64,000 nt of DNA from Erythrobacter sp. (lineage in GTDB: Bacteria; Pseudomonadota; Alphaproteobacteria; Sphingomonadales; Sphingomonadaceae), in contig NZ_JAMWYX010000001.1 in NCBI RefSeq assembly GCF_024305245.1, forward strand, positions 248,001 to 312,000, given 5' to 3'. Both the position numbers and the translations under genes were made by a program. Positions 8,161 to 16,279 of this stretch are shown here, piece by piece (positions within the stretch are counted from its first letter, which is position 1; each line of letters begins with the position of its first letter). Under the pieces are notes generated by a model, which was not told the origin of the DNA, searched no databases, and saw only the letters and a program-made list of their open reading frames with translations.

Positions 8161-9156
8161 ATGACCGATCAGGGCAAGATCAACCGCGAAGGTGCACGGC
8201 CAGCATCGCTGTTCGAGCGTGCGGATAATGCGTTCGGGCTTGGCCCGTTGGGCACAGGGCCGGCGCTGCCACCTGTGCCGCCGATCCCCGCGCCGCCGCG
8301 CCGCCCGGCCGCGCGTCAGCCGCAACCGCAAGCGCAACCGCAAGCACAGCCAACTCCGACCCCCGAAGCGCCCGCACCGCCGGTGCAGCCTCAGCCGCAG
8401 GCCGAAGCACCGCGAGCCGTGGCCTTCTGCGGTCCTACCGCCAGCATCGACCGCGATCATCTGCGGATGAACAGTCTGATCGTGCCGGAAGACCCGGTTT
8501 CCGGGCTGTTGGAGGAGTTCCGGATCGTCAAGCGCGAGCTGCTTGCCGATGCGCGCGCGGGCGATACGCCGCTCGCCCGCCGCATTCTGGTCTGTTCGCC
8601 GCATCCTGGTGAAGGCAAGACCTATTGCGCCATCAACCTCGCAATCGCGCTCGCCGCCGAACGCGATCTGGAAGTGCTGCTGGTCGATGCCGACGTGGTC
8701 AAGCCGAACGTCACCGAGCATCTCGGGATCGAGGCCGGGCAGCGCGGGCTGATGGATGCGCTCGCCGATCCAGCAGTGGCACCTGAAAGCCTCGTCATTC
8801 GCACCGATATTCCGGGCCTGTTCGTGATGCCTGCCGGAACCGCCAACACGCTGGATGCCGAATATCTCGCCAGCGCGCACACCGGTGCAGTGCTCGACCG
8901 GCTGACCGAAGGCGCGCCGAACCGGATTCTCATCTTCGACACCCCGCCCGCACTGGCCGCCTCGCCCGCGGCAGAGCTTGCCGGCCATGTCGGACAGGCA
9001 TTGCTGGTGGTGCGCGCCGACGAAACCGCGCGCGCGGCGCTGGAAGACGCGCAGCAGCTGCTTTCGGCCTGCGCGGACATCAAACTGCTCCTGAATGCGA
9101 CACGCTACAGCCCATCGGGGCGGCGCTTCGGCACCTACGGAGCGAGAGGGAAATGA
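8161..9156 (+). CDS. XrtA-associated tyrosine autokinase (CpsD/BY-kinase)
   Basis: A 331-residue cytoplasmic kinase. Residues 1-100 are a disordered linker rich in Pro, Gln and Ala, coded partly by a perfect 2 x 12-bp tandem repeat at 8321-8344. The kinase domain shows Walker A SPHPGEGKT, Walker A' VLLVDADVVKP and Walker B ILIFDTPPA, as in bacterial tyrosine kinases. The C-terminal tail has only two tyrosines (RYSPSGRRFGTYGARGK), fewer than the clusters of enterobacterial Wzc. The ATG at 8161 was chosen because it lies 16 bp after the chain-length gene. The end overlaps the next gene by four bases. It would regulate polymer assembly by cycling autophosphorylation. Confidence 0.9.
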   Translation: MTDQGKINREGARPASLFERADNAFGLGPLGTGPALPPVPPIPAPPRRPAARQPQPQAQPQAQPTPTPEAPAPPVQPQPQAEAPRAVAFCGPTASIDRDHLRMNSLIVPEDPVSGLLEEFRIVKRELLADARAGDTPLARRILVCSPHPGEGKTYCAINLAIALAAERDLEVLLVDADVVKPNVTEHLGIEAGQRGLMDALADPAVAPESLVIRTDIPGLFVMPAGTANTLDAEYLASAHTGAVLDRLTEGAPNRILIFDTPPALAASPAAELAGHVGQALLVVRADETARAALEDAQQLLSACADIKLLLNATRYSPSGRRFGTYGARGK

Positions 9157-10820
9157 GTATGCGTGCAACCATTCTTGCATGGCCGCTGGTCTGCGCGGGT
9201 CTGTTGGCCAGCGCCCCGGCGCTTGCTCAGGTTCAGTCGCAGGGGCAAGGTCAAGGGCAGGGCGCGGAGCAGGATCTCGGCGTGGGGCAGCGCTCCAACC
9301 GGGTGATCCAGCCCTATATCGAAGTCGGTCAGGTCATCTCCGCCCAGCTTTCGCCCGGCGATGAGGTGCTGACCTTCACGCAAGTCGCTGTCGGGGTCGA
9401 TATCAATGTGCAGGGTCGCAATTCCGGCGCTGCGGTCTCGCTGCGGTATGAACGTAATATCGGCTACGGCGATGACAGCATCGATACCGATACGGTCAGC
9501 GGCGTGGCGCGTGGCACGCTGGCGCTGATCCCCAATGCGCTCGCCTTCGAGGCGGGCGGACTGGCCGCCCGCACCCGGCTGGATGCAGGCGGCGGCACCA
9601 CTGCCAATCCGCTGGTGCGCGAAGATGCCGAAAGCCGCATTTACAGCCTCTATGCCGGTCCCACCCTGACAACCCGCGTCGGCGCTGTCGACGTCACCGG
9701 TATCGGGCGTGTGGGCTATAACCGTTTCGAGAACGACGCGCTGCTGGTGGACGCGCAGGGCGCCCAGGTGGATGTGTTCGATGACAGCATGACCTATCTT
9801 GGTCAGATCAGCGCGGCGACGGGTGCTGGCGATGTGCTGCCGGTGGGGCTTGCCGTGACGGCGGGCGGATTTCAGGAAGATATCGGCAATCTCGACCAAC
9901 GGGTGCGTGATCTTTACGTGCGCGCCGATGTAACTGTTCCGTTACGTCCCAGCCTCGCGCTGGTGGGCGGCATCGGTTACGAGAATGTCGAGATTTCCAG
10001 CCGCGACGCAGTGCGCGATGCCGATGGCAATGCGGTGATCGGCAGCGACGGCCGGTTCGTGACCGATCCTGCTGCACCGCGCGTCATCGCCTTCGATGTC
10101 GACGGGTTGCTGTGGGACGTTGGCGTGCTGTGGCGCCCAAGCTCGCGCACTTCGCTCGAAGCGCGGGTAGGGGAACGCTACGATTCCACCACCTATTACG
10201 GCACCTTCACCTATGTACCGAACCAGCGCAGCGCCTTTGCGGTCAATGTCTATGACGGGGTGACCGGCTTTGGCGGGTTGCTCAACAATTCGCTGGCCGG
10301 ACTGGACAGCGATTTCGAAGCGATCCGCAATCCCGTCACCGGCGATTTTGGAGGGCTGGTCAACGGCACCGAAGGGCAAGCCAACATCGGCGGGCTGGGA
10401 TCGGTGCGATCGGCGGCATTCCGCGGGCGCGGGGTACGGGCATCGTATCAGCGGCAGATGGGCCGCACCACGGCGGCCCTGGGTGCGGGCTATGACCGGC
10501 GCACCTTCATTTCCGCACCCGGTACCGTGCTTGCCGCGCTCGATGGTCTGACGGACGAAAGCTACTACATCATCGGCGGCCTCACGCGCGAGATCGGGCG
10601 GAATGCCAATCTCACCACCAATGCCTATGCCAACTGGTTCGATGCGGCCGGAAACGGCGGCGATGTGACCGCGCTGGGTGCATCGGCTGCCTACAACAAG
10701 TCGATAACCCGCCGCCTCACCGGCCGGGCGGCGCTTGCGATCGACTATTTCGACAGCGAATTCAGCGCGGAGGATTTTGCCTTCGCAACCGCGCTGGTCG
10801 GCCTGCGCTACGATTTCTGA
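9153..10820 (+). CDS. XrtA/PEP-CTERM-system outer membrane beta-barrel protein
   Basis: A 555-residue protein with a Sec signal peptide (about residues 1-26, ending ALAQ) followed by a glutamine/glycine repeat and then alternating hydrophobic residues typical of a beta barrel. It ends with a hydrophobic residue pattern and terminal phenylalanine (LVGLRYDF), the usual signature for BAM-dependent outer membrane insertion. Position and architecture match the outer-membrane protein family found with XrtA. It may act in export or anchoring of the polymer. Two starts are possible, ATG 9153 (overlapping the kinase stop) or ATG 9159. The exact role of this family is unknown. Confidence 0.82.
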   Translation: MSMRATILAWPLVCAGLLASAPALAQVQSQGQGQGQGAEQDLGVGQRSNRVIQPYIEVGQVISAQLSPGDEVLTFTQVAVGVDINVQGRNSGAAVSLRYERNIGYGDDSIDTDTVSGVARGTLALIPNALAFEAGGLAARTRLDAGGGTTANPLVREDAESRIYSLYAGPTLTTRVGAVDVTGIGRVGYNRFENDALLVDAQGAQVDVFDDSMTYLGQISAATGAGDVLPVGLAVTAGGFQEDIGNLDQRVRDLYVRADVTVPLRPSLALVGGIGYENVEISSRDAVRDADGNAVIGSDGRFVTDPAAPRVIAFDVDGLLWDVGVLWRPSSRTSLEARVGERYDSTTYYGTFTYVPNQRSAFAVNVYDGVTGFGGLLNNSLAGLDSDFEAIRNPVTGDFGGLVNGTEGQANIGGLGSVRSAAFRGRGVRASYQRQMGRTTAALGAGYDRRTFISAPGTVLAALDGLTDESYYIIGGLTREIGRNANLTTNAYANWFDAAGNGGDVTALGASAAYNKSITRRLTGRAALAIDYFDSEFSAEDFAFATALVGLRYDF

Positions 10821-10836
10821 CGGGGAGCGACAGATC

Positions 10837-12033
10837 ATGTACGAACAATATTATGGCTTTACCGCTCGGCCCTTTCAGCTGACGCCCGATCCGAAGTTCT
10901 ATTTCGAAAGCGCCAGCCACAAGAAGGCGATGAGCTATCTTGGCTACGGCTTGGCGCAGGGCGAAGGCTTCATCGTCATCACCGGCGAGGTGGGGGCGGG
11001 CAAGTCCACCCTGGTCGCGCACCTGATGGAACGCATCGATCCGGCAGCGCTGACGGTGGCGCAGGTCGTCACCAGCGCGCTGGACGGCGAAGAACTGGTG
11101 CACGTGGTTGCGCAGGCGTTCGGACTTGCGGTCGACGGGCATGACAAGGCCGGGGCACTGGGCACGATCGAACGTCATCTGCAGGACGAAGCCCGCGCCG
11201 GGCGCCGTTGCCTGCTGGTGATCGACGAGTGCCAGAACCTCGATCTCGCCGCGCTCGAAGAACTGCGGATGCTGTCGAACTTCCAGCTGGGATCGCATCC
11301 CCTGTTGCAAAGTCTGTTGCTGGGCCAGCCCGAATTCCGCCGCACGCTGGCGCATCACCCGGGGCTGGAGCAACTGCGCCAGCGCATCATCGCCTCGCAC
11401 CATCTCGAAGCGCTCGATGACGAGGAAGTGTCCGACTACGTCCGTCACCGGCTGGGCCGTGTCGGGTGGGAAAGCCATCCGGTCCTGAGCGATGGATTGC
11501 TGGAAGCGCTTTATCGCCACACCGACGGCATTCCGCGCCGGGTCAATCAGGTGATGAACCGCCTGCTGCTGCTGGGCGCGATCGAGGAACGCAGCGAGTT
11601 GACGCTGACGATGCTGGATGAGGTTGTGGCCGAAATGGCAACCGATCAGACGCGCGGCGCGCCCGGACATGGCGATCTGCGAGCCGCCCCCGTCAGCGCG
11701 CGTCACGATACCGCACCTGCCAACGCACCCGCAGCCGCGCCAACCACCGACAGTCTGCCGGCTGCCGAGGTCGCTGCCCTGCTGGCCGGCCGCGATGCCC
11801 GTACCGCAGAGCTCGAAGCCGCCATCAGCGAATTGCAGGCCGCCGGTACCGGTCCGCGCGTGCAGGGCGGAGAAACCCTCTCGCCTGAGGAAACCCGCCT
11901 CGCCGAAGCGCGCATTGCCGCCGAACTGGAGCGCATCGAGGCGCGGCTGGAAGAGCAGGAGCAATCCTTCCGCCATGTGCTCGCCATGTTGATCGAATGG
12001 CTTGAGGACGACCCGTCGCGCGAGGCCGCGTAA
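10837..12033 (+). CDS. XrtA-associated ATPase (AAA/ExeA-like)
   Basis: A 398-residue ATPase. The N-terminus MYEQYYGFTARPFQLTPDP is a hallmark of the ExeA-type family; Walker A GEVGAGKST is at about residues 49-57 and Walker B CLLVIDECQNLD follows. The C-terminal 130 residues are low-complexity and end in a coiled coil (LEEQEQSFRHVLAMLIEWLED). The ATG at 10837 has a GGGGAG ribosome binding site 10 bp upstream; an upstream extension would overlap the barrel gene without a binding site. In general-secretion systems ExeA relatives help assemble outer-membrane pores, so an assembly role in export is plausible but inferred. Confidence 0.88.
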   Translation: MYEQYYGFTARPFQLTPDPKFYFESASHKKAMSYLGYGLAQGEGFIVITGEVGAGKSTLVAHLMERIDPAALTVAQVVTSALDGEELVHVVAQAFGLAVDGHDKAGALGTIERHLQDEARAGRRCLLVIDECQNLDLAALEELRMLSNFQLGSHPLLQSLLLGQPEFRRTLAHHPGLEQLRQRIIASHHLEALDDEEVSDYVRHRLGRVGWESHPVLSDGLLEALYRHTDGIPRRVNQVMNRLLLLGAIEERSELTLTMLDEVVAEMATDQTRGAPGHGDLRAAPVSARHDTAPANAPAAAPTTDSLPAAEVAALLAGRDARTAELEAAISELQAAGTGPRVQGGETLSPEETRLAEARIAAELERIEARLEEQEQSFRHVLAMLIEWLEDDPSREAA

Positions 12034-12035
12034 CG

Positions 12036-12971
12036 ATGAACGCTCCGTTTCATTCACTACATGATCCTGCCACACCGCCGATCGTCAACGGCCTTTCGGT
12101 CGATGTCGAGGACTGGTTCCAGGTCGGCGCGTTCGAGAATGTGATCGCCCGCGACGAGTGGGACGCGATCGGCATGCGGGTCGAGGACAATGTCGCGCGC
12201 ATCATCGATCTGTTCGCCGAGGCCGATGTGAAGGCGACGTTCTTCACGCTCGGCTGGGTGGCAAAACGTCACCCCGTAATGATCCGCCGGATTGCCGAGG
12301 CAGGCCACGAAATCGCCAGCCACGGATACGACCATGCGCGCGTGTTCACCTTCTCGCGCCGCGAATTTGCCGAGGATATCCGCAAGGCGCGCGACATCCT
12401 TCAGGATGCTGCGGGCGTGACGGTGACAGGCTACCGCGCGCCGAGTTTCTCGATCGATCACCGCACGCCGTGGGCTTTCGCCGAACTGGCCGAGCAGGGC
12501 TATGCCTATTCCTCCAGCGTCGCCCCGGTGGCGCATGATCACTATGGCTGGCCCGAGGCTCCGCGCTTTGCCTTCCGCCCGCTGGCGTGGTCGTCGTTGA
12601 TCGAGCTTCCTGTGACCACCGCGATGCTTGCCGGACGGCGGGTGGCGGCAGGCGGCGGGGGCTTCTTCCGGGTACTGCCCTATGGCTTTTCGCGCTGGGC
12701 GATCCGGCAGGTCAACCGCGACGAGGGACGTCCGGCGGTGTTCTATTTCCACCCTTGGGAAATCGACCCCGATCAGCCGCGTGTGGCCCATGCGCCGCTG
12801 CGTTCGCGGTTCCGGCACTATACCGGCCTTGCCAGAATGGCCGACAAGCTGCGCGGGCTGGTTCATGAATTCCGCTGGGGCCGGATGGACATGATCGCCC
12901 ACCGTGAGGCTGCGCGGGCAGGCGAACTGCCGGCAGCGTCCAGCAGCGCTGCGGAAGAGATCGCGGCATGA
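12036..12971 (+). CDS. XrtA-system polysaccharide deacetylase (NodB family, DUF3473)
   Basis: A 311-residue carbohydrate esterase family 4 enzyme. Motif 1 SVDVEDWF holds the catalytic base and metal aspartates; HEIASHGYDH is the metal histidine motif; GYRAPSFSI is motif 3. The C-terminal domain with FHPWEIDPDQPR fits the DUF3473 extension specific to XrtA-type loci. It should remove N- or O-acetyl groups from the polymer. No signal peptide is visible, so it probably acts in the cytoplasm or on lipid-linked intermediates. It starts 2 bp after the ATPase stop and overlaps the FemAB gene by four bases. Confidence 0.9.
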   Translation: MNAPFHSLHDPATPPIVNGLSVDVEDWFQVGAFENVIARDEWDAIGMRVEDNVARIIDLFAEADVKATFFTLGWVAKRHPVMIRRIAEAGHEIASHGYDHARVFTFSRREFAEDIRKARDILQDAAGVTVTGYRAPSFSIDHRTPWAFAELAEQGYAYSSSVAPVAHDHYGWPEAPRFAFRPLAWSSLIELPVTTAMLAGRRVAAGGGGFFRVLPYGFSRWAIRQVNRDEGRPAVFYFHPWEIDPDQPRVAHAPLRSRFRHYTGLARMADKLRGLVHEFRWGRMDMIAHREAARAGELPAASSSAAEEIAA

Positions 12972-14029
12972 ATGCGCCGGTGAAAGCCGGTCAGCAGGTG
13001 CGCGCGCTCGATTGGCGCGATGCGGGCGAGTTGCGCCGGATCGAAGGCTTCGTTGCCGAACACGGCGCAAGCCTGTTCCACCGCCCGTCATGGTTGCAGG
13101 GGGTGGAGGCGGGGACCGGCCAGCGCGCAGCGGGGCTGGTGTGCGAACGGCTTGGCGTCATCACCGGCTGGCTGCCCTTGACCGAGGTGCGATCCGCATT
13201 GTTCGGCAAGGCGCTGGTGTCCAGCGGCTTCGGAGTCGGCGGCGGGATCCTTGCGGAAAGTCCGGATGCGGCGCGTGCCTTGGCGCGGGCGGCGGAAGAT
13301 CATGCGATGCGCGGTCGCTTCAACGGCATCGAACTGCGCGGCGGCCCGATCCCCGAGGCATGGGACGCGTGGGACGACAAGCATTGCGGTTTCGAACGCC
13401 CGCTAGCCACCAGCGACGAGGCCGAGCTTAATGCGATCCCGCGCAAAGCCCGGGCAGAAGTGCGCAAGGGGTTGGCGCTGGGGCACCGGGTCACGACCGG
13501 CCGCAGTGCCATCGATCTCGCCGCGCATTACGCCTGTTACAGCGCTAGCGTGCGCAATCTCGGCACGCCGGTGTTCCCGCGCCAGCTGTTTGCGGCAATG
13601 CTCGATGCTTTTCCCGGCAACAGCGACATACTCACCATTTGGGACGGCGAGACTCCGCTGGCGAGCGTGCTCAACTTCTATCATGCCGGGGCGGTGATGC
13701 CGTTCTGGGGCGGCGGCGTGCTGGCCGCCCGCGCAGCGAGCGCTAATGAACGGATGTATTACGAACTGATGCTCCATGCGCGGGTGCAGGGCATGACCCG
13801 CTTCGATTTCGGCCGTTCGAAAACGGGGAGCGGACCGTTCGCCTTCAAGAAGAACTGGGGCTTTGCGCCGCAGCCGCTGACCTATGGCGCATGGTGCGTG
13901 CCGGGGGCGCGGGCGCGCAATATCGATCCCACCGATGCCAGCTACAGCCGCAAGATCGACTTGTGGAAGAAGCTGCCGTTGCCCGTCGCCAATATTCTGG
14001 GGCCGTGGATCGCGCGCGGACTGGCTTAG
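12968..14029 (+). CDS. FemAB-family XrtA/PEP-CTERM system-associated protein
   Basis: A 353-residue tandem-GNAT protein. Features include HRPSWLQGVEAGTG near the N-terminus, GIELRGGPIPE in the middle and RFDFGRSKTGSGPFAFKKNWG near the C-terminus, which match the XrtA-linked FemAB-like family. FemAB proteins transfer amino acids from aminoacyl-tRNA to peptidoglycan; this branch is associated with exopolysaccharide and its acceptor is not known. It is coupled to the deacetylase by an ATGA overlap and followed after 11 bp by the glycosyltransferase. Confidence 0.88.
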   Translation: MNAPVKAGQQVRALDWRDAGELRRIEGFVAEHGASLFHRPSWLQGVEAGTGQRAAGLVCERLGVITGWLPLTEVRSALFGKALVSSGFGVGGGILAESPDAARALARAAEDHAMRGRFNGIELRGGPIPEAWDAWDDKHCGFERPLATSDEAELNAIPRKARAEVRKGLALGHRVTTGRSAIDLAAHYACYSASVRNLGTPVFPRQLFAAMLDAFPGNSDILTIWDGETPLASVLNFYHAGAVMPFWGGGVLAARAASANERMYYELMLHARVQGMTRFDFGRSKTGSGPFAFKKNWGFAPQPLTYGAWCVPGARARNIDPTDASYSRKIDLWKKLPLPVANILGPWIARGLA

Positions 14030-14040
14030 GACAGGCGGCG

Positions 14041-15267
14041 ATGGGCGACATCCTGTTCCTCGCGCACCGCGTGCCGTTCCCGCCCGATCGCGGCGATCGG
14101 ATTCGTTCGCACCATTTGCTGAAGGCGCTGGCGCTGCTTGCCCCGGTGCATGTCGGGTGCTTTGCCGAAAGCGGTGCGGACGGCGCAGGCGGGGCGGCGC
14201 TGGCCGAACTGGCGGCGAGCCACTTTATCGCGCCGCGCACCAAGCCGCTGCCGTTGGCGGGTGTCGAGGCGGTGCTGGGGGGCAAGCCGGTCAGCCTCAC
14301 CGCATTTCACAGCCGCACGCTGGAGCGCTGGGTGCGACAGACCATCGCCGATCAGGACATCAGCGCCATCGTCGTGTTCTCCGGTCAGATGGGGCAATAT
14401 GTCCCGGCGGACTTCAAGGGCCGGGTGGCGATCGATCTGTGCGACGTCGATAGCGCCAAGTTCGCCAGCTACGCCGCTGCGGGCGAGCGGACATGGCTGA
14501 ACAATCGCGAAGCGCGTTTGCTGGCGGCAGAGGAAGAACGGCTCGGCCAGCGCGCCGATGCAACGCTGCTGATTTCCGAAGCCGAGGCCGCGCTGTACCG
14601 CAGTCGACTTACTGCGCCGACAGGCATCAATGTGCAGGTGATCGGCAACGGGATCGATGCGGATGCGTTCGATCCCGCCAAAGTGGGCCGCCATGCGCTG
14701 CTGGCCGGATTGCCGGGGCCGCATTTCGTCTTCACCGGCCAGATGGATTACCGCCCGAACGAACAGGCGGCGCTGTGGGTGATCGACGCGCTAATGCCGA
14801 AACTGCGGGCGCTTTACCCCGATGCGCTGTTTCATGTCGTCGGCCGCAACCCGACCGCGCGACTGATGGCGCAGCACGGCCTTCCCGGTGTGCAGGTGTG
14901 GGGCGAGGTGCCCGATGTGCGCCCATTTCTCGCCGCGGCCGACGTGGTGCTGGCCCCGCTGCTGATCGCACGCGGGGTGCAGAACAAGGTGCTGGAGGCG
15001 ATGGCGATGGCGCGTCCGGTGGTGCTTACCCCCGATGCGGCCACCGGAATTGCGGCGCAGGACGGCGAACATTGGCAGGTAAGCGAGCCCGATCCTGCCG
15101 CCATGTGCGCGCGGATCGCCCCCTTGCTTGCGGAGCCCGAGGCGCGCATCCGCATGGGTGCGGCAGCGCGCCGGTTCGTTATCGAACAGCATAGCTGGGA
15201 CGCGATGCTGGCGCCGCTGACGGCGCTGGTGGGTATGGACAGCAAGGGCGTGCGCGATGCCGCCTGA
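14041..15267 (+). CDS. TIGR03087-type XrtA-system glycosyltransferase
   Basis: A 408-residue GT4-like glycosyltransferase. The N-terminus MGDILFLAHRVPFPPDRGDR is highly characteristic of this XrtA-linked family (start ATG 14041; an upstream GTG would lie inside the preceding gene). The C-terminal Rossmann domain has FTGQMDYRPNE and a nucleotide-sugar loop at GVQNKVLEAMAMARPVV. It would add a sugar to the lipid-linked repeat unit. The last 11 bases overlap the start of the exosortase gene. Confidence 0.9.
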   Translation: MGDILFLAHRVPFPPDRGDRIRSHHLLKALALLAPVHVGCFAESGADGAGGAALAELAASHFIAPRTKPLPLAGVEAVLGGKPVSLTAFHSRTLERWVRQTIADQDISAIVVFSGQMGQYVPADFKGRVAIDLCDVDSAKFASYAAAGERTWLNNREARLLAAEEERLGQRADATLLISEAEAALYRSRLTAPTGINVQVIGNGIDADAFDPAKVGRHALLAGLPGPHFVFTGQMDYRPNEQAALWVIDALMPKLRALYPDALFHVVGRNPTARLMAQHGLPGVQVWGEVPDVRPFLAAADVVLAPLLIARGVQNKVLEAMAMARPVVLTPDAATGIAAQDGEHWQVSEPDPAAMCARIAPLLAEPEARIRMGAAARRFVIEQHSWDAMLAPLTALVGMDSKGVRDAA

Positions 15268-16267
15268 GCCTGCTGTCTTTCCCGCCCAAGGTGTTGCATT
15301 TTTCGTGCGCATCCCGTCAGCGTGGCGCGCACCGCTGGCCGCACTTGCTGCGGCATGGCTGGCCCTGCTGCTGGCGACCGCGCAAAGCTGGGGCGAGATG
15401 CTGCACCAGTGGTGGAACATCGACACCTACAACCACCTTCTGCTGGTGCCGTTCATCATTGGCTGGCTGGCCGCAATCAGGGCGCGAGATCTGGCGGTAA
15501 TCACGCCCAAGCCATTCGCGCCGGGCCTGCTGCTGGTCGCCGCAGCGCTCGGCCTGTGGTGGGTGGGCCGTGCAAGCGGAATCAACCTCGTCGCCCATGC
15601 CGGAGCCGTCGGCGCGCTTCAGGCCGCGCTGGTCAGCGTGCTTGGCCTGCGTGCCGCGTTGCTGCTGGCCTTGCCGCTGGCAATGGGGGCTTTCCTCGTG
15701 CCGTTCGGCGACGAGATCATCCCGGCGCTGCAATTCATCACGGCCGATATCGCGATCGCGCTGACCGGGTGGAGCGGCGTTCCTGCGCGGATCGACGGTA
15801 TCTACATCGATACGCCTGCGGGCCTGTTCATCGTCGCCGAAGCCTGTTCGGGTGTGAAGTTCCTGATCGCGATGGTTACGCTGGGCGTGCTGGTGTGCTT
15901 CACGCGGTTCGAAAGCTGGCCGCGCCGTGCAGCCTTCCTCGCTGCCTGCATCATCGTTCCGATCCTCGCCAACGGGGCGCGGGCATGGGCGACGATCTAT
16001 GTCGCTCAGCATATCGGGGCGGAGGCGGCGACGGGGTTCGATCACATCGTCTATGGTTGGGTATTTTTCGCCATAGTGGTCGCGGCGCTGCTGGGGGTAG
16101 CATGGCGGTTCTTCGAGCGTGAGCCGGAGGAGCATGGCTGGAAAGTTACGACGCTGGCGAACTGGCGCTGGCTTGGCCGTGCGGAAACCAGGCAACTTGC
16201 GCCGATCAGCGCGGCGCTCGTCATTACCGCAATGGGCGCGATTGCCGCGCTCGGCCCCATGCTCTAG
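15257..16267 (+). CDS. xrtA: Exosortase A, stand-alone form without EpsI domain
   Basis: A 336-residue polytopic membrane protease/transpeptidase-like protein. The proposed catalytic triad is all visible: Cys197 in EACSGVKF, Arg242 in ILANGARAW and His263 in FDHIVYGWVF. About eight hydrophobic helices are present. After the exosortase core there is a hydrophilic linker (residues 285-312) and one more helix (about 316-334), then the protein stops. In related proteins I recall that such a helix leads into a fused EpsI domain, but here neither a fusion nor a separate epsI follows; the amidotransferase gene begins 12 bp later. Exosortases cleave and transfer PEP-CTERM proteins; no such substrate is seen in this window. 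Confidence 0.9.
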   Translation: MPPEPAVFPAQGVAFFVRIPSAWRAPLAALAAAWLALLLATAQSWGEMLHQWWNIDTYNHLLLVPFIIGWLAAIRARDLAVITPKPFAPGLLLVAAALGLWWVGRASGINLVAHAGAVGALQAALVSVLGLRAALLLALPLAMGAFLVPFGDEIIPALQFITADIAIALTGWSGVPARIDGIYIDTPAGLFIVAEACSGVKFLIAMVTLGVLVCFTRFESWPRRAAFLAACIIVPILANGARAWATIYVAQHIGAEAATGFDHIVYGWVFFAIVVAALLGVAWRFFEREPEEHGWKVTTLANWRWLGRAETRQLAPISAALVITAMGAIAALGPML

Positions 16268-16279
16268 GCCCGCGCCGAT

